Source: Strigamia acuminata
Lineage: Eukaryota > Arthropoda > Chilopoda > Geophilomorpha > Linotaeniidae
DNA: 64,000 bases
Reading direction: 5' to 3'
Assembly (NCBI GenBank): GCA_949358305.1
Contig: OX442314.1
Span: 11,587,060 to 11,651,059, forward strand
Below are positions 14,939 to 28,630 of the stretch, in pieces. The stretch's first letter is position 1; each line of letters begins with the position of its first letter. A model generated the notes under the pieces. The model was not told the DNA's origin and did not search any database. It saw nothing but the letters and a program-made list of their open reading frames with translations. The position numbers and the translations under genes were made by a program.

Positions 14939-16929
14939 GTCTACAGAACCGGGGTCTCCTCTCATTCTCTGTCGAAAAAGCAAACGCACGATCCGGGAGG
15001 ACAAAAACGGGCGAGCTGCTGTCAAACGCTCGCGTTCAGCTCCTCCATCAGCCGGAGCTCGAGGGTCCAAATTGAACTGATTATGGATGAGAAAGAAAGA
15101 ATAAAAATATATAAAAAAAAAAAAAAGTCGAATATGACATGGAGGAATGGACAAATTTCTATGACTTCGGATATTGGAAGAGAAGAAAAACCCGAAATAG
15201 ATGAACCTCGCTCTTCTTCCATTCAAAATAAAAAAAAAAAAAAAAAAAAAAATCTTCAAAACGCAGGAGCATTTAAAACATTTATCCATCGAGTTCGAAC
15301 TTAATATCGGAATAAAAAAAAATATTAGACATGTCAATCTGGAGTAGACGCATGTTGGCATGTTTGTTCGTATTGCAATCAAACTCAAAGAGACACAAAC
15401 ACGAACCACCGAGTTTGTCCTGGACCGTTGCAAACAAACTTCAATTTATTTTATTAAAGAAAAAAGAAAGTGTAAGAAGGTGGAGGATGGAAGAAAGAGG
15501 AGGAAGAGGAGGCCGTCTTTAGTGGAAAACGTTGTATCGCTGATGCACATGAGCATTACAAGCACTAATCCCTTGTGAGCCTCCAGAGAGAACTAATCCT
15601 TTCTCCCAAGAGGGAATTTCAGGACTTTGCACGACTCCAACGATGCATTCACCAAACAAACTTGCATTTGCTGCCAAACTAAAAGTTTGTAAACTTTTTT
15701 TTTCTATTTTATCCTTCTTCAAATTTTATTTATTTAACATAAAACAATCTTAATTTCTCGACGCTTTTTTCATTTTTTCTTCTTCATTTTCAAAATAAAA
15801 AATTCCAAAAAAAAAAAAAAAAAAATTGTGATATTTATATTTTTTATAATATCATAAAAAAAGGTATTTAACGCTCGAATGGCGTCTCATCAAGGGTCCA
15901 CTCGAATCCATAAACTTAAATGGAAATTGAAGAGTCAAATGGAGCCGGGCAATTTCATCCTTAGAGCTTCACATCACCTTATTATGACTTGCAATCGCTC
16001 GCTGCCCGAGACGTTACCGCGAGCAAGTTTTTTTCCCTGCATGGCTCACTTCAATATCGTGGTTGGGGTCCACCATCCATATCTGCCACACCTGCAATGA
16101 TCTCCCAACCCATCCACCAAACCCTATCCCGCGCTTCGATATTGATTGGAGACGACGGGCCTCGCTTGGATGCGCCACGGGCGATGGCTGCCACTGCCCG
16201 CCTTGCAAAACTCACTCAACCTCGTACATCATACCTGATGCCAAGGTGAGCTTCCTTTATTTCCTACACACAACCCACCCATCCAAAAAAAAAATTTAAA
16301 TCAGAAAAACGGAAATTTGTATTGAAATTTCCCTTTGATCTCGGAGATAAAACCGAGATAAAATTAAAATGTTAAAATTAAAAAATAAAAAAATAAAAAT
16401 TTTTAATGAAATATTTAAAAATTCATGTGTTGTGTGTGTTTGAGAAGTCGTGCTAGAAAACAACATCGTCTTTAGTTTTGGCCACCTTTCCGATTCGACT
16501 GCAAATTGGCCATTAATGAGCACGCGCGCCTTCGCTTATGTTAATGAGATAGGCGGAGCTGGGAATGGAATAACTAATTACGAGCTGGCAGTGGGTGGCA
16601 GGTGTGGTGAGAGCATCTTCTAATACCTGTACACAGCACAAATTCCCCTAACGTCAACATTGCTTAATGAGGAAAAATGTAAAATGGCAACCGGCTGGAT
16701 AGCAACGACCTCCACTCACCAACGACCGCCATTTTCTTAACGATCCGAACCAAAAACTAATAATAAACAAAAACTCGATCCAAAAATATCAAGTTTTTCA
16801 CTCTAAATTCAAACTATGTCTACATCGTGTCGCCTTTATTTCACAACTTTTTTATTTACTTCCACAAATCAAACATAATACATCGTCCGACTAACTGCAA
16901 ACTCATAAAATATGCACAAAAGCGTCGAA
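14939..16929. other. Non-coding stretch with a homeodomain-rich segment
   Basis: No supported gene. The frames around 15331-15578 and 15879-16249 lack recognisable domains. Positions 16505-16610 combine repeated TTAATGAG, one TAATTA and a CAGGTG E-box in an otherwise GC-richer patch. This composition is common in enhancers, but nothing here proves one. Confidence 0.45.
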
Positions 16930-17375
16930 ATTTACACTAAAACTCACAAAATCAGTTCAAAATCTGTTCAAAATCAGTTCAAAATCAGTTCAAAATCGTG
17001 AAAATATATGCCGAAACTGATAAAATCAGTTCAAAATCGTAAAACTATATACAGAAACTGACAAAATCAGTTCAAAATCTTGGAAATTTACATAAAACTC
17101 ACAAAATCAGTTTAAAAACAGTTTAAAATCGTGAAAATGTGTACAGAAACTGACAAAATCCGTTCAAAATCTTGGAAATTTACACTAAAACTCACAAAAT
17201 CAGTTTAAAATCAGTTCAAAATCGTGAAAATTTATACAGATACTGACAAAATCAGTTCAAAACCGTAGAAATTAACAGAGAAACTCACAAAATCCGCTCA
17301 AAATCATCGAAATTTACACACAAACTCACAAAATCAGCTCAAAATCATCGAAATTTACACAGAAAACTCAATTTC
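16930..17375 (+). repeat. Minisatellite, about 43-46 bp period
   Basis: Roughly ten imperfect units built on ACTSACAAAATCAGTTCAAA followed by ATCGTGAAAATTTACAC-like sequence. Intervals between successive ACTCACAAAATC/ACTGACAAAATC blocks are mostly 39-51 bp. Early units contain an extra local reiteration of ATCAGTTCAAA. It borders a poly(A)-rich segment at 17500-17580. Confidence 0.9.
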
Positions 17376-20300
17376 CCATAAAATCAAGCAATCAACCCTC
17401 CTCTATTCCTTTCACAACACTACACCAAACCACAAACCAGTTTACTGTCGCGTCCCGGTAGATGGCACCTCCATCCACAGCCCCCTTTAACCCTTATACC
17501 TCAATTCAAACCAAAAAAAAAAAAATCTTAAACCCAAAAAAAAAAAAAAACCAAAAAAAAAAAAAAAAAAAAAAAACCATTTAATTTCAATTTATCACAA
17601 TCATCTCAATTCAATCTCTTCCAAATCTCAAAACCCACAACACAAACCACAAATGCTCACACACATGACAAGTCGTCACCCCCATTCCAAAAACCAAGTT
17701 GAAATTCTTCCCAAAAAAACTTATTATTCATGAACACTGGAATCCCATCTAAAATTGTTTCCACGCAAGCTAAAGGTATAGTATAACAAAGATTTTTTCC
17801 ACTCCCCCATATCTTACACCCATTCCCCTGGTCCTCCTTTTTCCATACTAGCCTTTAAATTCCTCACACTTCTTAACCGACCCGAAATACTCAATTCTGT
17901 CGAAATAGAGCCGTTTGCATAAGAATGAAAAGCAGACAACTTGTGAAACCATTCCTCTCTCTCTCTCTCTCTCTCTCCCTTTTTTTTAAAGGCAAAAGCA
18001 CGTGTAAAATACCTTGTGAAGATAAACGATTATTGATTTCAAATAAGAATTGGTCGTGTGCGGATAGGTCTATTCAATTTCACTCAAGAAAAGCATCTTG
18101 CGCAATTTCCTTTGATAGCAAAGAGAAACGTGAACAGCCCACGTCCCCCGAATGTACTCTCCACAATCCTTTTTCCCTATCTTATTTTTTTTTTTTATAT
18201 TCAAATCCTCCTTTTGTCCACTTAGACTAACGATCTCTGCAAAGAGGATATTTGCTAAGTCCACCGTTCACGTGGTCACTTCAATTATACGGGGGAATCG
18301 AATCGAGGAATAAATCCCGAGCAACTCGTTATGAATGGCTAATGATCGAGATAAAGAGGAAGGAAAAAAGAGGGGTAGCGCCAAAGGAGGGGCTCTCTCT
18401 CTCTCTGCGAGTGTTTTCCTTTTTTTAACTTCCTTTTTCGGTAGCCACTCCTAATGAGCAGCGTCTGCCAAGGGCTGGAGATTTATAGGAACGCTCGGCC
18501 ACGGAAGGCGAACGTGGGGATGGGAAAAAAGAGGCGAAAAAAAATTTGAAAGGAAATGCCATAGGAGAAGAAGAAGTAGCAATGTGGGTGTACAGTAACG
18601 GTTGTGAAGAGTGGGTGTTTACATAATAGCGTGCAGGATGTGAGAAGAGAGGAGGAGGGGTGTGGGAGGGCGGGGTGGTGAAAAAAATAGGAAGGGAAGA
18701 GTTACGGCTCTCGAGTGCAGGCAGGCACTCGAACGCGCGCTCGGACGCGTCTCGATCGTTGGCGCCTCGAGAAATGGACCCTAATAGAGCCTCTTACGAT
18801 CTGTATGAACACGAGAGCTATGAAAAAGGGAGTGACCATTTCGAGGCTGGGCGCCGCCTCGCCGCGAAGGCAAAAACGCAAAAATTTATAAAAAAAAAAA
18901 AAAAAATTGCATGCATGATGAAACACGGGCTCGCCGACCCCTTCGTCATCGAAGACGCCTCCCAGGACCCGACAAACCCACCCACAGAAAAGAGGAGGAA
19001 GCTGCGAGACGTCGCAGTGCGTTCTTTTCATGGCACGCACACGCACACAGGAGATTGTGTGTCGTGGACGCGCGCGCTGATTGAGAACCTCGATATAACG
19101 AAGCGTTGTCGAGTCGACCCGACGTTCAAAACCTGGACACACAATGGCCGCTCGATTGCATTGTAGAAAAGCTGGCCTCTTCATCACCTCGGCAACGGGA
19201 CTCACATGCACAGCACCCTTTTCATCGCTTTTCCCATTCTTTATTTCCCTCCTTGAAGAATTCCTCCTATTTACGCGGGTGTCGGTCAAACTCTAAGCAA
19301 AACTGCAACGCACAAGGTATACAATTCGACGGTAGAGTGAGTTGCGCGCCCCACCCACGGTTGGGCGGCGAGTCCCCTGTAGTGTCGTCGTTGCAGTGGT
19401 CCAGCGATGCATGCAAATGACCTGATTCATATCTGGCTAGCAAGAAAGGGAGCCTGCCTCTCTTTGGAGGAGTCAGTTAACCCTTTGATCACGCCTCGTC
19501 TTTGCGACAATGCGCGGGGTGCCTCGAACGAGGACTTAATTGCGAGTTGGTTGTTTTTCTTTTTGGAAGATGTTGCGTGGCGCGCTGCAGCGAAGAAGCT
19601 GCGGAGCTCCGAGCGAGCGGTGGGGTTGAGTCGGGGCCGTAAAGAGAGAGTGAGAGTGGAGTTTTGGTGTTGGTTGGGGCCCTCATTTCATGGCGAGTAC
19701 AAAAATTTATAATCTGGAAAATATAAAACATGACGAAGCCAACTTTGCACAACAAGAGCGTTGCTTTTGGCACGCTTGGCGAGTTCACACTCGAACGAGA
19801 GACATAACCCAGGCAACAAAATATCTTCCTAATACAATTTCTTGGCTCGCTCCATTCACCATCACCGAAGAGAACGCTGTCCCCATGCACAAATTCAACG
19901 TGTCGCCGTCACAAAGATTTAAGCTTGCTAAGCAAATACGTAAAAGAAAAGAAAACAGACACCGACCACTCATTATTTTCTTTTTATTTAATTTTTTTTT
20001 AGTTGGAAATTATTTTTTACGAGAATAATTAAAAAGTTGGCAATTTTTTTAATGGTAGAAACCTAGAAGGAGATGGAGTAAGGAGTGTGACGTCACGGGG
20101 GAGGTGGAGGAGAGGAGTCGGGGAATGTGGAAGAAGTTGGCTTAAGATAGTGATGCGGAGTTTTAAGCGCGTGTGCAAAACAAAAAACCTTTTTAGCCAT
20201 TACGAGGCTTACACGAGCGATATCCGAGTTAAAAGAGGAAGCTAATAAATAAGAAATGCAGCCGGCTCAATGTGAACAAGACCAAACAGGAAGATATCAA

Positions 20301-20442
20301 CACCTCGTCCAAAGACTTACCCTCGGGATTACATTGGATTTTACATTTCTCAATGTAAAATTAAAATCTTATACAGATAAGAAATTACTGTAAACGCTTT
20401 ATTGAAAGAAACTGTAGATTTAGATATTGAATTCAATCGAGT
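17376..20442. other. Non-coding stretch, locally CpG-rich
   Basis: No supported gene. A (CT)n run lies at about 17953-17978. Positions 18650-19160 and 19590-19690 are GC/CpG-rich and therefore hold long overlapping open frames on both strands (168 aa plus, 195 aa minus). These lack domains and include homopolymer-coded stretches, so I do not call them. A CTCF-like CCGGTAGATGGCACC occurs at 17455-17469 and a CRE octamer at 20088-20095. Confidence 0.5.
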
Positions 20443-20951
20443 TGATCAATTTAAACATTTATTTTAGTGTTCATGATCAATTTAAACAATTATTTTAGTG
20501 TTCTTGATCAATTTAAACATTTATTTTAGTGTTCTTGATCAATTTAAACATTCATTTTAGTGTTCTTGATCAATTTAGACATTTATTTTAGTGTTCTTGA
20601 TCAATTTCAACATTCATTTTAGTGTTCTTGATCAATTTAGACATTTATTTTAGTGTTTTTATCCGATTTAGACATTTATTTTAGTGTTTTTATCCGATTT
20701 AGACATTTATTTTAGTGTTTTTACTCAATTGAGACATTTATTTTAGTGTTCTTGATCAATTTAGACATTTATTTTAGTGTTTTTATCCAATTTAGACATT
20801 TATTTTAGTCGTTTTGTTCAATTCAGACATTAAATTCAGTCGTTTTGTTCAATTCAGACATTAAATTCAGTCGTTTTGTTCAATTCAGACATTAAATTCA
20901 GTCGTTTTGTTCAATTCAGACATTAAATTCAGTCGTTTTGGTCAATTTAGA
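20443..20951 (+). repeat. 31-bp minisatellite with two unit types
   Basis: About 16 tandem units of 31 bp. The proximal block (to about 20810) is based on GATCAATTTARACATTTATT plus TTAGTGTTCTT. The distal block (about 20810-20950) is based on CATTAAATTCAGTCGTTTTG plus TTCAATTCAGA. The two unit types have the same length and aligned pyrimidine/AATT cores, so the second looks like a homogenised derivative of the first. Three CCGCGTT-containing pieces follow directly (20952-21000). Confidence 0.95.
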
Positions 20952-23900
20952 CCCGCGTTGTAAAGAATACCGCGTTCAATTAGCATCCCGCGTTCATTGA
21001 GAGCATTTACAGTAAGTCGTTTATCTGTTTAAAAATAACCCTTCATCTAACGTTTTAGTTGTATTGTGTTGTTCTGGTTATATGAATTTTAATGTTTTCT
21101 ATAAGCAACAAAAAATACAAGACCAAAACATGCCAAACTATGAATGTGCGTGAGATTATTTCGTTCTTAACGTTTACGCGTAAATGGCAATTAAAATTCC
21201 TCCATTTTCACCCAATCAATGAATTATGGCCCACTTGTTTCAACACAATTATACTTTTACTCACGTATTTTTGGTGGTAAATGCTTCACCTGTAAGAATT
21301 ACACACCAATTCATCTAACATATTTGGTTGTAAAATCAAAACCAGGTTACGTAAACCATCAGAATAACCACTCTAGTGGTTGTTTCTGTTCCCAAAAACA
21401 CAAAAACTTTAAACCTTCCACAAAATCACACATTTCTAAACGATTTCTCCAAGTAGACTTCACGATCTTGGACAAGGAATCCACACTGCCAAGTTACTTT
21501 CCTAAAACTTCAACACTGGCCCGAAATTCTCACCACATAAAACACTAAAGCAGTCCCATAAAATAAAATCGAATTAAAAGAAAAAAAACGAAAAAAAAAA
21601 ACAGAAAAGAGCAGCACTGGTCACTGAATCAATTGAATTTAAAAGAAATATAAGGTCGACATCCGCCAGGGGTTCTGAATCTCCATTCCCAACGGCGAAC
21701 CTTAAACTAGACGCCTTAAGTGCTTTCTCTTATTCACTTTCGACCATGGGTCCACGAGGGGGGAATTCAGCAGGCCTTTAACGCCTTTTTTTTTCTCTCC
21801 AAACTTACACTCCCCATGTTGGCCGGAGATGGGCATTGGCCATCGACCGTCATCGGTCATCGGGGCGAGACGGCAGCTCCTTTGGGAGAGATATTACCCG
21901 AGCCAACTCAGCGGTATTTGGACTGAGCCAATGGCCACTTACAAGCACTGTCCATTTATCATTCCTCCAGATCAGCTCCCAATTTTTCTTCCCAACCCGA
22001 TAAACTCTTATTTTTTCCCAAGAGAAATTTCTCTTAAAAATCATTCCAAACACTAAATATGTATAAACTATAGAGTCTATCGTATGCACACAGGGTCCAT
22101 TAAAGAGCAAAATCTTTAATTATGCAGTTTTACCCATTCCCTTTAGAGACTTAAATTTTTGAATACACTGCCCATATTTTGTGTAAGCTAAGTGGTTGTA
22201 AGACATTTGCTATTTATCTTAGGCTCCCTGTAGGATTTTTTTCATATTTTTTCTTTGGTTTTCTCCTTCTTTTCTTGGATGAGCGTGTGCTTGGCTGCAA
22301 GCAAGTCTTTGCTTGGCCACGCGATGGGGATAGAAGGGGTTTAAAGTGAGAGCCATTCACCACCAGACGCCGGCATTCATCAAGGTGAAGAAAGAAATTA
22401 GCTCGAGCGAGTTGGGAGGCGTGTTTCTCACTGCACGCTTCTTTTGTCTCTGTGTACGCCCTTAAGAAGACGGGAGAAAATAAAAAATAAATGCTGAAAA
22501 AAGCCAAAAGAAACGTCGAAGAATGAGCATCTGCATATATACTGTCCTTCTTTATGTAAATAGGTGGAGGAGGAGTTTGTGATAGCCAACAAACATTTGT
22601 CATTAGTTGAAAAAAGCGTTTTATTCCAGCAAGCAGTAAACATCCTTTATCAAAAATGGCAGTTATGTTGTGTTGTGTGCTGCAGACTGCAGGTGAGGAG
22701 TGGGTCAGTGGTGTAAGTGGCCGTTTAAACATCAAGCAGTCGGTGCACGAATGTGTGTCAATGACATTCAAGCCCTTGTTGGTTGCAGGACATCAGCGCC
22801 CACTCCAACCAGGATTATGAACTGTTGCTGGATGCTGACCGGCATTTTGATTGAGAAGGGGGACGAACCAATGAGACGTTTTTCCCCGTCCGTCATTAAT
22901 TATCGTGTAAATATAAACCTTATTAAGGCGCTTCGAATTAACCTGCACTTTGCAACGACCCTGAAATAAATATTGCACGTTTAATTCGACAAAATATTTG
23001 TGTAGAACACTTAAATATGTTTTGTCGATGTTTGGGATTTATTATTTCGATTTTGAGCGATGAATTCGCCATTTGTATAGGCGGAGCTAATCAATTGAGT
23101 CGTTAAAAGAGCGCGCTTATATGTGCGGTTTCTCACGGGTCCAGGTGAATGAGTGTGTGTGCCTCATTAGCTCACTCGCGGTTTCTCTCTCTTGTCTCCG
23201 GCCACGAGGTATCGGACTCACCGGAACGGGGTTCCGGGTAAGCGCGTGCTCAGTGGCGCGTTGTGCGAGCACTCCCGAGAGATGAATGCGGTCCGCGGCC
23301 GTGCAACGCTCGCCGCTCGTTTCAGGCAAAAGGGCAGAAACCAAAAACTCCGCCATGACTGAAAACACTCATCAAACCGTGAAGCAAAATGTCTGCCATA
23401 AACCAACTCACCCCGTTCGCAAAACAAAACACGTGTGCTAAAACCAAGAACAAAAAAATAGAAAAAGAAATAATAAAAAACCACACACACGTAATAAAAA
23501 AAAATCGGCTCTTTTCTTCGTTCAACCCTCCCCTTGTTTTTGTCAGCAACGGCAACTGGCATGAGCACAAGCTGCTTTGCTTCCCGCTCAAGATGGAGGC
23601 CGACTGCCATCATCACCATCGCCATCATCTCGCGTCATTCACACGTCATACGGATGACGGAGGAGAAGAGAATGGCCACCGCCGCCGCCACCTTTGCTCG
23701 GATGAAGGCAAAAATATTGCACACACGGCTAATTTATTGGCCGGCTAAAGGGAAGAAAAAAAGCAAATCTCACAGAGACTGCCATAAATAAGGTCCCTTC
23801 AGCCACCCCTATACTACACCCTTGCAGCCCACGGTGGCATGAAAAAAAAGCCTTTTCCCCCTTCCCTACAACCCCCTTTTTCCAATCCACCCCTTCACCG

Positions 23901-24054
23901 ACATGGAGTCGGGCAGCACCAAAACTGCTGGATATTTCGTAGACACGAGTGACTCATTCGGCCCTTTTTAACTCCTTTTATCCAAGTGGACAGAATGATA
24001 AATAAAACAATAAGTCAAGCTGGTCAGTGTCCATTTGCTCCAAAAATATATTAT

Positions 24055-24160
24055 AATGCATTCACAAAATGTATTATCATTTGCAAACCAATCGCACGCA
24101 AAAATGTATTACAAAATGCATGCATATATATTTTCAACGTATTTTTCAAGCGTAATGCGG
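24055..24160 (+). repeat. Dispersed short repeat, copy 2
   Basis: Diverged relative of 10076-10175, sharing ACGCAAAAATGTATTACAAA and TTTTCAACGTATTTTTCAAG-type blocks in the same order. A further partial match (TGCAATGCAATATATTTCCAG-like) is at about 24438-24458. Confidence 0.45.
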
Positions 24161-27100
24161 AGGAAACACACAATTAAAACAAACGTGAGGTGGAAATGAA
24201 GGTGGTGAGGTATAAAATAAATCAAGAAATGCTAATAAACTAATGTTTACTATTTTTTTTATTCGTAAAAAGGGTTGAGGGTGAATTGTGTAAGATATAT
24301 GGACCAGAGAAAAGATAAAATAAAAAAAAGAGAGAGGGCTATTAGTGTTTCTATGTTGAAAACAAAATTTCCCTTGCAGATATACTTGAAATCGTGTATG
24401 TATACCTTTGTTTTCCCCCTCTATCCATTTATAAAATGCAATGCAATATATTTCCAGATGAAATTCCAAACTTTTGTTGTTTTTTTTTCCTTCTTAAAAA
24501 TAAAATTTTTTAAAAATTTAAAAAAAATAAAAAAAAAATTTAAAAATAAAAATTAAAAAAAAAAAAAAAAAATAATCAAATGAGAATTACACACGAATTA
24601 GAAGTGAAACCTCAAGAGAAGTAAAAAAAAAATCCCCATTTTTCGACTCACTTTATATTTTAGAGAGAGGAGGGTTCGTTTTCTCCTCCCCCATGCCGCC
24701 ATAACGACTGCCACCATGACAGCCACCCCTTTCCCTAGGTAATAAAAAATATTGATGGTGCATTACGTCATAATTCCAAACAGTCTACTGATACGGTCCA
24801 CACATTCCCAACAAACCCCGCGAAATAAAATAATAAAAATCAAAAAAATTTTAACCCAAAAAAAAAACCAAAAAAAAAAAAAAAACCAAAATCGGACCCA
24901 GAGAGAGAGCAAAAGGAAAAAGCCGATTCGAGCCGAACGAGCGAACGGAAAACACAGAAAACGCCAGCTGCGTTCGAGCCATAACTAGAGAAAGGCTTGT
25001 CGCCTACTCACCGCTGTCTGGACTGGTCTAGAGAGGGTTAATCATCACCTTGGCCACGGTCAAAGCCACCGACAGGTCCTTCACCTGGCGCACACACGGA
25101 TACAACGGTCAGGGAGCTGGTCGCGCACTAGACGGAGCAAAAACGAGGTGCCCATCTGAGAGCGAGCTTTGTTTTTGCAAGGCTTCTCTCAACCCGTCCC
25201 CACAACCCGGCGGGTACCGTCAACCCGGGATCCGGTGAGCGACCCTCAGACCCTTTGTTCCCAGGTTTTTTCACCTCCTTTTTTTTTCTTCTTTTTTTGT
25301 CAAGCCTCTCCTCTTCTCTCCCTACCCCTACCCTATTGAGAATCGGGGAGCTTGCTTTGTGCCAACTCAACACATTTAGCCCGTCGCGAGAAAGAAATTC
25401 ACACCCAGATGTACATCTCTCCAATTATCACAAATATTCATTTCGTAATCAAATATCGCGATGTTTTCGGGTGGAAATCGGCGTGGCTCGCTCTCTGGTG
25501 TGGAAAACCTGACGTAATGTCGTCGTCTAAGGTTTTTTCGTCAAAGGGGGCACGAGGAAAGAAAGGGGGGTTGTTTTCAGTCCCCAATGTGCCCGTCAGG
25601 TCCGGCCAAAGCAGGTTCAGGGCCCGGCTTCAATGGGAATCTCGGATGCTATGAGAAAATCCTGACCTACTTATTCTACACTATAAATGAGGATGAAAAA
25701 CCCGCTTGAGTGTGTCAAGAGTGGAGAGAAAAAAAATTGGGAAAAAAGGGAGAAGAATAGGGGTAAAAAGTGAGGGAAAAAATGTTACGTACCAATCTCG
25801 ATTTCCCACAAAGGATGTTGCGAATTTACTACGTCACAGATGCTGCGTTTCGATTCGAGTCGTTCTGGAGTTAAGAGTTTGGTTGTGGTTGTCCGGTGGA
25901 AATATGCTGGAACTGGGTGTTTAACGACTGTAAAAAAAGGATTAAATGTAAATTAATAAAGTGTCGGTGGTAATAACACAAATATTTAAGTTTTGCTTTT
26001 AATTTTTTAAACGGAAATGCATTTCAATCAAAGGATTAAAAGACATTTGTGATTTCAAGTGTGTGCGAGTTAAATAATGGAAGAAATCGGATGTTTCCTG
26101 CTGAATGAATGACATTTACATTTTTGTTTCTGTTTTTAAATGGTTTTTTAAACGTTTTTTAAACGTTTATCAAATTTTTATTTCCCAAAAAAAAACATCT
26201 TAGTATCTCTCTTTATTTATTTACAAATTAAAATGATTAAAACCTTTACAAAACAATGTTAAAAAATAGATAATTAACTGCCACTACATGATAATAATTT
26301 TCCTTGTAATGTAGTTAAGAAATCTACAAATTTCTCAACAAAACAAATCCCAATGGCAAATTACAAATTTACTATATATCAAATATAACTTAATACTATT
26401 AACCCACATAAATAATCAAGGACTGACATTATCCTTCATTTTCTGCTCTATACCATCTCCAAACCCCACAAACCACAATTAATTGATACCTCCAGGACTT
26501 TTATAAAGATAAACAACTTCCTCTTATCGCCATCGAGACACATCCAAGGCTACAATTTAAGTTCGCACCCATTCTACAACTCATTCAACAAAAAAAAGAA
26601 AAAAAAATTTCAACAAAAAAAAATTCCACTCAAACTCTCATTCCCTGCGAGCTAAGTTTCTTTCCATTCATCTATGATGTGGGCTTAACCTATTTTTTTT
26701 AATAGACAGTCTCAAAAGAACCCGAGGATGCTTCTGTAACGAAAGAGAAGAAAAACTTGCCCTTCAGGGTGAAACGTGTTGGATGAAGTGCACAAGACGG
26801 GGCCTCCTTCGAATCTCAGGATTCACGCTTGTTATGTAGTAATTAGGCTACTTAACCTTGAAGTTCCACTCCACTGAAACTCCCATTATAATGACACAAA
26901 TTAGTGTCCATCTTGGATTCTTAAGTCAAAAAAAATAATACAATATAATACTTTTATTTTAAATGCGTTTATAACTTTTTAAAAATTGTATTGATAGTTT
27001 TAATGACATTTACAACACGCGATGTTCATACTCCAAAGGCCTTTCGACCGTTGCCGGTCATCTTTGAAGTGTTCGTTGTAGCTTTGGAAGTTGAGAGCGA

Positions 27101-28039
27101 ATTAATGTGCGACTGTCATTGTTTGATACTGCTACGTGGCTCGGGGGATGAGCGAACCAAGTAGACAAATTAATCAGAATGACTCGGTCTTAAAATATAA
27201 ACTGATGTTCTTTATTTAATAATCAGATCGGACATCTAATTCGTAGAATTCAGATGTCTGGTTTAAGGTTAACTTTTACATAAGATAAATTACATGTTTC
27301 TATTAACTAAAAGACAATAATAAACTAAATGAAGTATGGATAACACTTATCCGCGTAACAATATGGTAAGAAAAGTGACTTTATTACAGGTTGACATGTA
27401 GTTGGCGCCGAGATGGTCAGCTTCACAATATATAACAATGATCAAGAATGACCAATGGAATGCGAAACACTCCAATCTTCAGTAGTTAATAAAATATTTA
27501 TTAATTTTTTAATTGTTTAATATTTTTAATTTTTTTTAATTTTTTAATTTTCTAATTTTCTAATTTTTATTTTAAAAATGTCGTCAACAAATTATATCGT
27601 GTCACATTTGATTTGCTTTTCCTTTTCATTTCACTTTTTCTTCACCTTGCAATAAACCAAGTAGTAAAAAAATTCCCCTCCGGAAATAAGTTGATTGTAA
27701 TTTAATGCGGAAACTATTACATAAACCGGCGAAAGAAGAAGAAATAACACCGATTTCGAGTAAAGAAAGCGAGATAAACGAGTTTATGGTATTAACGTAT
27801 ATTATAATAAGAGTAGTAAAATTATTATTTCCCTTTTTTGTGCGCGATGAAAAAAAGAAATGCAAGAAGCGGAAAAAAAGTACACCTCGTAAAAAGTATG
27901 CACTAAGGGAGTGAACTAGGCTTCCATCTGGTTTGCTTTCATTCACACAAATTAGTCTGTCTGCGACACGAATGGGGAGAGAACGGAGCGAGGGGGTTGA
28001 GTTGAAGAGAAAAAAAGGGTAGGGGACTCGTACACTGCT

Positions 28040-28630
28040 CCCTCGGAGGAGGGAGACGCGCGAGACGCGTCTCAGACAGCCTCAGCCAGACACAACTCGA
28101 GTTGACGCCGCTGCCAACTGCGACTTTTTCCACAAAACATTAATTACTATCAACTGTTTCATAAATCCGTCTCGTGTGCACATGTGGCCGCCATCTTGGA
28201 TGTCAACCAATCCCACGACGACGGGATGCTGCGCGTCTCGCCATCTCGGTCCACGGGTGGAGAAGAGAAGTGGAGTCTTATTCTTTTTATGTGTGTATAT
28301 AATAAAAGGATTTTTCAATGAAATGTGTCTATATCATCGAGTGAAATCAGGCGCAGTCGCTATCGTCGTGCCGCCTGAGTAGCGCTTAGCGCCGGCATAA
28401 AGAGCGACCGCCCGTGATTGATGATAGGCCTATCGCTGCCATTGGTTATTATTTGGAGCGAAAGGAATGCGGCGCAGGCGCGCTAGGGGGGAAAGAGTAG
28501 AAGAGGAGGGGACTTGAACGTTGAAACGCGCGCGCCGCGTGGCAGGCAACGCGCGCATGGACGCCAGGGCAACGCGGACAGGCCAACTCATCACCTGGAC
28601 GGCCGTCGACGGGGAAAGAAAGGAGTGGTG
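28040..28630. promoter_or_regulatory. CpG-rich promoter-like region
   Basis: CpG density and GC content rise sharply against the AT-rich surroundings. Within it are a YY1-type site GCCGCCATCTTGG (28187-28199), a CCAAT box in AACCAATCCC just after it, an inverted CCAAT (CCATTGGTT, about 28439) and several GCGCGC clusters. These are usual components of TATA-less promoters. No first exon or donor site could be assigned, so neither strand nor target gene is known. Confidence 0.35.

Noticed and set aside
14726-15433. 235-aa minus-strand frame
   Set aside because: It reads through the 200-N gap, so its length is artificial.
15879-16249. Possible exons with a GTGAGC donor near 16245
   Set aside because: The frames overlap on both strands, have no domain, and no acceptor/donor series with consistent phase could be built.
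16930-17375. CRISPR-like array
   Set aside because: The repeats are imperfect and contiguous, without unique spacers, in eukaryotic DNA. It is a minisatellite.
18660-19289. Overlapping frames of 168 aa (plus) and 195 aa (minus)
   Set aside because: They lie in a CpG-rich patch where stops are rare, occupy both strands of the same DNA, contain homopolymer-coded Lys/Phe runs and show no domain.
22214-22771. 185-aa minus-strand frame
   Set aside because: No recognisable motif; low-complexity Phe/Ser/Lys composition; no supporting splice or promoter features.
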